From positions 1-17,662 of the forward strand of contig PLAX01000223.1 in the NCBI GenBank assembly GCA_003135255.1: a stretch of 17,662 nucleotides of DNA, read 5' to 3'. The first letter of the stretch is position 1. Each line of letters starts with the position of its first letter. Below are positions 12,340-17,662 of this stretch, in pieces. A program made the translations under genes and the position numbers. Origin of the DNA: Candidatus Dormiibacterota bacterium (GTDB taxonomy: Bacteria > Chloroflexota > Dormibacteria > Aeolococcales > Aeolococcaceae). The notes beneath the pieces were generated by a model that had not been told where the DNA came from, searched no databases, and was given only the letters and a program-made list of their open reading frames with translations.

Positions 12340-13854
12340 ATGCGGACGGAGCCCCGCCGGTTGCTCGCCTCTCTCGGCGCCACAGCCCTCCTCCTGCTCG
12401 CCGGAGGGCCGGCGTCGTTCGCCTCCGGGGCCGGCGCCGGCTCCGCGCCATCTCCCGGCGCGGGCTCGGGCCCGTCCAGCACCCCACCCGGGCTGGTGCC
12501 GGCCGCCTGCATCGAGACCCCGCCCCCCGGAGCCCATTGCGACACCCTCTGGGTGCCCCTCGACTACGCGGACCCGTCCCTGGGCACCATCCCCACCTCG
12601 GTTGTGGTGGTGCCGGCAACGGACCCGGCGGAGCGGATCGGCTCCCTGCTCGTGAACCCCGGTGGGCCCGGGGAGTCCGGGGTCCAGTTCGTGGACCAGG
12701 CCTATGCGCTCTTCGCCACCCTCAACCAGCGCTTCGACATCGTGGGCTTCGACCCGCGGGGCACGACAGGACCAGACGCCGTCACCTGCGAGGGCACCGA
12801 CGGCCTGGACCACGCCGTGGGGCTGGACCCCCTGGTGGCAGGCTCCGCGACCGCGGAGGCGGATATGGTCGCGAGCACGCTGGCCTTCGACTCATCCTGC
12901 CGCCTCCACAGCGGGTGGCTGCTCCCCTACGTCGGCACGGTCAACGCCGCCCGCGACATGGACGCGCTCCGGGCTGCGCTCGGGGACCCGCAGCTGACTT
13001 ACCTGGGGTTCTCGTACGGGACAGCGCTCGGAGCCACCTACGCGAGCCTCTTCCCCACCCATGTCCGGGCGATGGTCCTGGACGGCGACATCGACCCGGC
13101 TCTCAGCTTCATGGAGGAGTCCATCCAGCAGGGGGCCAGCTTCGAGGCGAGCTACGACGAGTTCGTCAGCCAGTGCCAGGCTGAGACCGACTGCCCGCTG
13201 GGGTCGGACCCCGGGGCGACGATCACCGCTCTGCTCGCGCGGCTCGCCGCCAGTCCGGTCGAGACAGCGGGCGGACGGACGGTGGGGCGGGGCATGGTCG
13301 TCGGCGGACTGGTCGCCGCCATGTACGACCCGGGATCCTGGGGCAGCTTCTATGCCGCCCTCGCCGAGGCCGCCCGGGGTGAGGTCGCGTCACTCCAGTC
13401 GCTGGTGGACAGCTACACCGGCAGGGGCCCCCTGGGCTACGACCACAGCACCCCGGCCAACGTCGCAGTCAACTGTGCCGATCACAGCGTTCCCGACAAC
13501 CTCGCCGATTACGATGCCTTGGCTCGCTCGGTGCAGGCAGACGAACCGCACTTCGGCCAGGACGAGGTCTACTCGGTGCTCACCTGCGCCTACTGGCCGG
13601 ACCACGGGCCGGCGCCGGCAGCGCTTGACGTGACCGGCGCTCCCCCCATCCTCCTGGTCGGAGCCACGCACGATCCGGCCACGCCCTATGCCTGGTCGGT
13701 CGCCCTCCAGCAACAGATCGCCGGATCGGTGCTGCTGACACGGGACGGTTACGGACACACGTCGTACGGGTTCAGCGATTGCGTCCAGACCGCCGTCAAC
13801 GCCTATCTGGTTGATCGCAATGTCCCAGACGCAGGTGCGACCTGCGCCAGCTGA
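12340..13854 (+). CDS. Secreted alpha/beta hydrolase, S33 / tripeptidyl aminopeptidase (TAP)-like
   Basis: The 504-residue product has a signal peptide (RTEPRR, then a hydrophobic core LLASLGATALLLLAGG at about 8-23, with a likely cleavage near ASFASGA). A Gly/Ser/Pro-rich linker follows to about residue 55. The mature domain carries the SCO7095/TAP-type alpha/beta-hydrolase layout. It has an oxyanion-hole motif NPGGPGESG at 106-114, FDPRGT at 137-141, nucleophile Ser225 in GFSYGT, acid Asp445 in GATHDPATPY and base His473 in GYGHTSYG. The triad is complete. Several paired cysteines (57, 67, 150, 187, 279, 285, 379, 416, 481, 502) suit an exported protein. It probably releases short N-terminal peptides or hydrolyses esters outside the membrane; the substrate is not evident. 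It is monocistronic and divergent from the AAA+/VWA operon. The upstream extension of the frame is antisense to the AAA+ gene. Confidence 0.92.
   Translation: MRTEPRRLLASLGATALLLLAGGPASFASGAGAGSAPSPGAGSGPSSTPPGLVPAACIETPPPGAHCDTLWVPLDYADPSLGTIPTSVVVVPATDPAERIGSLLVNPGGPGESGVQFVDQAYALFATLNQRFDIVGFDPRGTTGPDAVTCEGTDGLDHAVGLDPLVAGSATAEADMVASTLAFDSSCRLHSGWLLPYVGTVNAARDMDALRAALGDPQLTYLGFSYGTALGATYASLFPTHVRAMVLDGDIDPALSFMEESIQQGASFEASYDEFVSQCQAETDCPLGSDPGATITALLARLAASPVETAGGRTVGRGMVVGGLVAAMYDPGSWGSFYAALAEAARGEVASLQSLVDSYTGRGPLGYDHSTPANVAVNCADHSVPDNLADYDALARSVQADEPHFGQDEVYSVLTCAYWPDHGPAPAALDVTGAPPILLVGATHDPATPYAWSVALQQQIAGSVLLTRDGYGHTSYGFSDCVQTAVNAYLVDRNVPDAGATCAS
13830..13846 (+). terminator. Perfect 7-bp hairpin at the 3' end of the hydrolase gene
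   Basis: CGCAGGT-gcg-ACCTGCG lies 5 nt before the stop codon, inside the coding end. It has no T-run, so termination is possible but not proven; it could also be a transcript-end stabiliser. Confidence 0.4.
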
Positions 13855-13880
13855 CGCACCCACACTCCCTCGTCGGGTCA

Positions 13881-13909
13881 TTGCGGGCTGGGGTCCGAGG
13901 TGATACGAT
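13881..13909 (+). promoter_or_regulatory. cpaF promoter, TTGCGG-N17-(TGA)TACGAT with extended -10
   Basis: TTGCGG at 13881-13886 and TACGAT at 13904-13909 are 17 nt apart, and TG at 13901-13902 gives an extended -10. Transcription should begin near 13916, leaving a leader of about 96 nt before the ATG at 14012. Confidence 0.6.
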
Positions 13910-13913
13910 CAGG

Positions 13914-14011
13914 CGCGTCTAACGACGCGTGTTGGGTCCGCGACGTCGGCCATCGAGAGGTGCGGGGGAGGCAACTCTCACTCGGGAACGAGTCAGCCGC
14001 AGGGAGAGCGA
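13914..14011 (+). promoter_or_regulatory. Structured cpaF 5' leader with mutually exclusive pairings at the ribosome-binding site
   Basis: The leader opens with a CGCGTC-taac-GACGCG hairpin (13914-13929). ACTCG-GGAA-CGAGT (13980-13993) is a 5-bp hairpin with a GNRA tetraloop. CTCTC at 13975-13979 can pair either with GAGAG at 13955-13959 or with GAGAG at 14004-14008, which is part of the Shine-Dalgarno AGGGAGAG. The second pairing would enclose the tetraloop hairpin and hide the ribosome-binding site. A very strong SD-like GGGGGAGG (13964-13971) has no start codon after it. These are visible complementarities; regulation is inference. Confidence 0.45.
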
Positions 14012-15604
14012 ATGCCACGTTGGCACACGACCGACAGGGGCAGCCAGGAGGTGCTGGCCACTGCGCTCCCGCAGATGGCCCTCGATCAGCCCCTCAACGC
14101 GCTCAGCGCGATGCAGCTGAGCAGCCGCCTTCTCGGCGCGCGGCAGACCGAGCGTGAGATGGTCGATGAGGACTCCGGCGAGACCCGCTATCAGCTGCTG
14201 CGCCGGCAGGTGCACGCGCGCCTCGTCGACGACACCGCCTATCTGTCGGAGACCAACGACCAAGCAGTGCGCGAGCGGCTGGCCGAGCTCGTCAACGAGA
14301 CTGCCTGCGCGCTCGGACAGCCCCTCGACCTCGACGAGGGGATGGCCACCGTCACGCGGATCCACAACGAGCTGCTCGGCTTCGGCCCCCTGGAGCGGCT
14401 GCTCGCCGACCCCACGATCACCGAGGTCATGGTCAACGGGCCGGACGAGATCTGGATCGAGCGGGCCGGGCGCCTCTCGCTGACCCCGTACCGGTTCGAG
14501 ACCGCGGACCAGCTGATGCAGGTCATCGACCGCATGGTGAGCCGGGTCGGCCGGCGCATCGACGAGAGCTCGCCAATGGTCGACGCGCGACTGGAGGACG
14601 GGTCCCGGATCCACGTCGTCATCCCCCCGATCTCGCTGAAGGGCCCGACGCTCACCATCCGGCGCTTCATGACCACCGGCCTCGAGGTCAGCGACCTCGT
14701 CGAGCAGGGCACGGCCACCGCCGACATGATGGATTTCCTGCGCGCATGCGTGCGGGCCCGGCTCAACATCCTGGTGAGCGGCGGGACCGGCGTCGGCAAG
14801 ACCACCACGCTGAACGTCATCTCCAGCTTCATCCCCGAGAACGAGCGGATCGTGACCATCGAGGACGCGGCCGAGCTGAGGTTGCGGCAGCGCCACGTGC
14901 TGAGCCTGGAGACACGCCCCTCCAACGTCGAGGGGCGCGGCCAGATCCTGGTGCGCGACCTGGTGATCAGCTCCCTGCGCATGCGCCCTGACCGGCTGGT
15001 CGTCGGCGAGTGCCGCGGGGGTGAGGCTCTGGACATGCTCCAGGCGATGTCCACCGGGCACGACGGCTCGCTGACCACCCTGCACGCCAGCTCTCCGCGC
15101 GAGGCGATCTCCCGGCTGGAGACCATGGTCCTGATGGCCGGCACCGAGCTTCCCACGGCGGCCGTCCGGGGTCAGATCGGCTCTGCGATCGACCTCATCG
15201 TCCAGCAGGGCCGGCTGCGCGACGGCAGCCGGCGCATCCTCAGCATCTCCGAGATCTACGGCGTGGAGCAGGGAGAGGTCCAGATCCAGGAGCTGTTCCG
15301 CTTCGAGCAGACCGGCGTGGACGCGGACGGGCAGGTGCACGGTCGCCACGTCGCGTGCGGGCGGGTGCCGCGCCGCACCGCGGACATCCTCGCGAGCGGT
15401 GAGGATCTGGACATGCGCATCTTCGTCGCCCCCGACCGTCCCTCGGGACCGGACCACCCGCGCCGCCGTCTCGCCGACTGGGTCCCCGAGACCCTGGTGA
15501 CCTCCCCGTCCATGGACCCCGGGGAGCGCCGCCGCCGGTCGGACTGGCTGCCCGAGCGTGCCACACGGATGTCGGCCTCCCGGAGCAAGCGCAAGGCGAG
15601 CTGA
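14012..15604 (+). CDS. cpaF: CpaF/TadA-type secretion ATPase (type II/IV secretion, Flp/Tad pilus family)
   Basis: The 530-residue protein is a hexameric secretion/pilus ATPase of the CpaF/TadA branch, acting at the cytoplasmic face of the membrane. An N-terminal variable region (1-60) precedes the N-domain (61-235, with LLGFGPLERLLADPTITEVMVNGPDEIW-type motifs at 121-148). The motor domain has Walker A GGTGVGKTT at 257-265, Asp box VTIEDAAEL at 281-289, Walker B LVVGECRGGE at 329-338 and His box TGHDGSLTTLHA at 348-359. All catalytic features are intact. After about residue 464 a Pro/Arg-rich tail of some 65 residues extends past the usual end. A good Shine-Dalgarno (GGGAGAG) precedes the ATG. 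No tadB/tadC, prepilin or peptidase genes accompany it here; the gene is followed at once by convergent recJ. Confidence 0.94.
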   Translation: MPRWHTTDRGSQEVLATALPQMALDQPLNALSAMQLSSRLLGARQTEREMVDEDSGETRYQLLRRQVHARLVDDTAYLSETNDQAVRERLAELVNETACALGQPLDLDEGMATVTRIHNELLGFGPLERLLADPTITEVMVNGPDEIWIERAGRLSLTPYRFETADQLMQVIDRMVSRVGRRIDESSPMVDARLEDGSRIHVVIPPISLKGPTLTIRRFMTTGLEVSDLVEQGTATADMMDFLRACVRARLNILVSGGTGVGKTTTLNVISSFIPENERIVTIEDAAELRLRQRHVLSLETRPSNVEGRGQILVRDLVISSLRMRPDRLVVGECRGGEALDMLQAMSTGHDGSLTTLHASSPREAISRLETMVLMAGTELPTAAVRGQIGSAIDLIVQQGRLRDGSRRILSISEIYGVEQGEVQIQELFRFEQTGVDADGQVHGRHVACGRVPRRTADILASGEDLDMRIFVAPDRPSGPDHPRRRLADWVPETLVTSPSMDPGERRRRSDWLPERATRMSASRSKRKAS

Positions 15605-15616
15605 GGGACTGCTCAG
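15601..15616. terminator. Bidirectional hairpin spanning both stop codons of cpaF and recJ
   Basis: CTGAG (15601-15605) and CTCAG (15612-15616) form a 5-bp inverted repeat with a 6-nt loop. One arm contains the cpaF TGA and the other the recJ TGA, so the same hairpin ends both transcripts. The stem is short and lacks T-runs. Confidence 0.4.
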
Positions 15617-17343
15617 GCCGGGACGCCCAGCGTCTCCTCCACCACCGCCGGCCGCTCGGCTCGTGCCGGTCTCAGGTCGCGCAACCGGGCCCGGACCCGG
15701 ACCTGTCCCTGCCAGCTGTCCCGTTCCAGGACAAAGCAGACGTCGACGCGCCGCCCTCGCGGCAGATGGTCGGCGAGCCCCGGCTTGTTGAAGGCGATCG
15801 CCTCGACCGTCCCCCGGGTGCCATCGCGGAGGGCCACCTTCAGGTGCTGCCCCTCGCTGCCGAAAGTGTGCGTGCTGACCAGCTCGCAGCCACGGATGGC
15901 GAGCAGGGGGGTGGGGTTGCCGATCCCGCACGGCTCCACCCCCTGCAGCTGGGCGCAGAGGTCGAGGGTCGCGTCCGCGCACCCGATCTCGCTGTCGACG
16001 TGGAAGACGCGCTCGCGCGGCCGGCCGGCGGCCTGCTCGGCGCACGCCTCCGAGATCAGGTCGCGGAAGCGCCCGAAATCCTCCGCCCTCAGGCTGAAGC
16101 CGGCCGCCGCGGCGTGGCCGCCGTAGCGGAGCAGGGTGGGGGCGGCGTGGTCGAGAGCCCGGACGATGTGAACCCCGGAGACCGAGCGGCCCGACCCCTT
16201 GGCCTCGCCGGGGTCGAGGCAGACCACGAAGGCGGGGACCGAGTACCGCTCCATCAACCGTCCGGCCACCAGTCCGACGATCCCCATCGGCCAGCCCGGG
16301 TCGCCGATGACGATCGCCGGGATCTCGTCGGGGAGCTCGGCCACCCGCTCCTCGGCCTCCGCCAGGGCCGCCGCGACCGCCGCCTGGCGGCTCCGGTTCT
16401 GCTGGTCGAGGTGGCGGGCCAGGCCGGCGCACTCGTCGGGGTCGTCGCTCAGGCAGAGGTCGAGGGCCAGGCGGGCGTCCTCCATCCGGCCGGCCGCATT
16501 GATCCTCGGGGCGAGCCCGAAGGCGATGTCGGAGGCGACGAGTGGGGCGGAGACGGCGGCGGCCTGGGCCAGGGCGCGAAGCCCCGGCAGCTCCAGGATT
16601 CGCCCCAGCCCGCGGCGGACGATGATCCGGTTCTCGCCGCGGAGCGGCATCATGTCGGCGATCGTCCCCAGCGCGGCGAGACCGATGAAGGCGTCGGCCT
16701 GGCCCGCGGGCACGATCCCCTCGGACTCCAGGGCGCAGAGCAGCTTCCAGGCCACGCCCGCCCCGGCGAGCCCGTCGAAGCCGTAGCTGTCAGCCGGCTG
16801 CTTGGGGTTGACCAGGGCGTCGGCGGGCGCCAGCCGGGGTGGGCCGCCGTCGGGGGCGAGGGGCAGGTGGTGGTCGGTCACCACCAGGGCCATCCCCGCC
16901 GGCCGGTTGGCGGCGACCTCGACCGAGCTGGTGCCGCAGTCGACGGTGACCACGCAGCGGACCCCCTGGGCGGCCAGCTCCTCCAGGGCCGCGGCGTGGA
17001 GCCCGTAGCCCTCGGTCATCCGGTTGGGGATGTAGGGGAGGACGTCGGCGCCGCCCGCCCGGAGCGCCCGGGTCAGCATGGCGCAGGCGGTCACGCCGTC
17101 CGCGTCGTAGTCCCCGTAGACGGCGATGCGCCGGCCCTCGGTGACAGCGACGCCGAGGGTGACGACGGCGTCCGCCATCCCCTCCAGCCCAAAGGGATCG
17201 AGCAGCTCCATACCACCGGAGAGGAAGGCGGCGGCTTCGGCGCCGTCCATACCTCGACCCGCCAGGACGCGGCCGAGCACGGGCGATTGCCCCGGGATGG
17301 GGAGCGCGTCGCTTATCTCCCAGCGACGGGGTGCGGGCTTCAC
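15613..17343 (-). CDS. recJ: Single-stranded-DNA-specific 5'-3' exonuclease RecJ
   Basis: The 576-residue product is RecJ, a DHH-superfamily exonuclease that degrades 5' single strands in recombination, base-excision and mismatch repair. The DHH domain has DYDADG at 79-84, VDCGTSS at about 134-140 and TDHH at 156-159. The RINAAGR motif (281-287) and the LD-QN-R segment mark the interdomain core. DHHA1 carries WPMGIVGLVAGRL (351-363), GSGRSV and GGHAAAAGF (408-416). The OB-fold follows to the C-terminus. Length and motif set are normal and complete. The GTG giving MKPAPRRWEI was chosen because known RecJ proteins begin close to this RRWE segment and because a good promoter lies 34 nt upstream. 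The 29-codon extension further upstream reads through that promoter. No Shine-Dalgarno is evident before the GTG. Confidence 0.95.
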   Translation of the reverse strand: MKPAPRRWEISDALPIPGQSPVLGRVLAGRGMDGAEAAAFLSGGMELLDPFGLEGMADAVVTLGVAVTEGRRIAVYGDYDADGVTACAMLTRALRAGGADVLPYIPNRMTEGYGLHAAALEELAAQGVRCVVTVDCGTSSVEVAANRPAGMALVVTDHHLPLAPDGGPPRLAPADALVNPKQPADSYGFDGLAGAGVAWKLLCALESEGIVPAGQADAFIGLAALGTIADMMPLRGENRIIVRRGLGRILELPGLRALAQAAAVSAPLVASDIAFGLAPRINAAGRMEDARLALDLCLSDDPDECAGLARHLDQQNRSRQAAVAAALAEAEERVAELPDEIPAIVIGDPGWPMGIVGLVAGRLMERYSVPAFVVCLDPGEAKGSGRSVSGVHIVRALDHAAPTLLRYGGHAAAAGFSLRAEDFGRFRDLISEACAEQAAGRPRERVFHVDSEIGCADATLDLCAQLQGVEPCGIGNPTPLLAIRGCELVSTHTFGSEGQHLKVALRDGTRGTVEAIAFNKPGLADHLPRGRRVDVCFVLERDSWQGQVRVRARLRDLRPARAERPAVVEETLGVPA

Positions 17344-17377
17344 AGACTGGATGATTCGCGCACGGATGTTCGCAGAC

Positions 17378-17406
17378 AGTCTAGCGCCACGGCCCACCCG
17401 GAACAA
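17378..17406 (-). promoter_or_regulatory. recJ promoter (TTGTTC-N17-TAGACT)
   Basis: On the minus strand TTGTTC (17406-17401) and TAGACT (17383-17378) are 17 nt apart. The start point would fall near 17371, giving a short leader of about 28 nt before the GTG at 17343. Confidence 0.55.
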
Positions 17407-17445
17407 TCCCGCGGCGCGTCCGGGATGCATGCCTCGATTCCGGCA

Positions 17446-17607
17446 TCAGGCGGCCAGAGCGGCGAGCACGGAGGTTCGAGAGCGGCGGGCCTGCCAGTAG
17501 CGGTCCCAGGTCCGGTCCTGTTTGAAGACCCGCAGGCTGAGGAGGCGATGGCGTTCCGCGTCATCGCCGCTGCTGGCCCAGAGGCCGCCGGGCGGCGCAC
17601 AGCCGCG
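17446..17607 (-). pseudogene. Possible start-less gene remnant upstream of recJ
   Basis: One minus-strand frame is open for 53 residues between two TGA codons and reads like a genuine protein end (LLSLRVFKQDRTWDRYWQAR, then a short Ala/Leu-rich tail). It has no ATG or usable GTG at its head, and the ~50 nt beyond it contain stops in several frames. It could be a decayed gene, the end of a frameshifted gene reaching beyond the window edge, or chance. I do not recognise the family. Confidence 0.2.
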
Positions 17608-17642
17608 TCAGGAGCGGGACTCCGTCTCACACCCCCTTAACC

Positions 17643-17658
17643 CGGATCCACCGATCCG
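17643..17658. repeat. Inverted repeat CGGATC-CACC-GATCCG at the window edge
   Basis: A perfect 6-bp stem with a 4-nt loop lies at the right end of the window. The rest of 17407-17662 shows no other supported feature besides the possible remnant; the hairpin may be the terminator of a gene outside the window. Confidence 0.35.
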
Positions 17659-17662
17659 CGGC

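Noticed and set aside
13914..14011. c-di-GMP (GEMM) riboswitch ahead of cpaF
   Set aside because: The pairing of a Tad-type ATPase with a structured leader prompted the idea, but none of the conserved GEMM words or its tetraloop-receptor layout is visible.
17600..17662. tRNA fragment at the right edge
   Set aside because: The CGGATC-CACC-GATCCG stem recalls a tRNA arm, but there is no TTCRANY T-loop, acceptor stem or CCA context.

Overview
This is a GC-rich, gene-dense bacterial window with no rRNA, tRNA, CRISPR array or intact mobile element that I can see. Thirteen complete protein genes and one truncated gene are supported. Very high G+C, a MoxR/Mg-chelatase-like AAA+ ATPase paired with a VWA protein, a secreted TAP-like alpha/beta hydrolase and many leaderless-type promoters suggest an Actinomycetota- or Chloroflexota-like soil lineage (for example Dormibacterota). 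That placement is inference, because no marker here fixes the phylum.

Layout. 1-198 holds the 3' end of an unrecognised plus-strand gene that converges on a minus-strand pair: a GlsB/YeaQ-type membrane protein (814-1191) coupled to a histidine phosphatase (179-817). A plus-strand MscS-type channel gene (1329-2225) diverges from that pair. A 328-nt non-coding convergent gap with a strong hairpin follows. Next, on the minus strand, come a degenerate ADP-ribosylglycohydrolase-fold protein (3222-4037) and ribosomal protein L25/CTC (2554-3201). A small plus-strand membrane protein (4062-4451) diverges from them with only 24 nt between start codons. A minus-strand operon (8735 down to 4464) encodes an ABC ATPase, a ten-helix MacB/FtsX-type permease and a DUF1444-like protein. 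A second minus-strand operon (12273 down to 8791) encodes the AAA+ ATPase and a VWA protein with a complete MIDAS. A secreted S33-type hydrolase (12340-13854) diverges from it. An apparently orphan CpaF/TadA secretion ATPase (14012-15604) follows, with its own promoter and a structured leader. It converges on recJ (15613-17343). The last ~320 nt hold the recJ promoter and a possible gene remnant.

The most notable signal is regulatory. Eight start codons (nearly every transcription-unit first gene, plus L25) have a TANNNT -10 hexamer ending only 6-9 nt upstream of the start, the signature of leaderless transcription. cpaF and recJ instead have spaced -35/-10 promoters and real leaders. The cpaF leader contains one CTCTC segment that can pair either with an upstream GAGAG or with the Shine-Dalgarno, so it is a candidate RNA switch. 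The protein of most interest is the ADP-ribosylglycohydrolase-like gene, whose Asp-rich metal-binding motifs appear to be lost.
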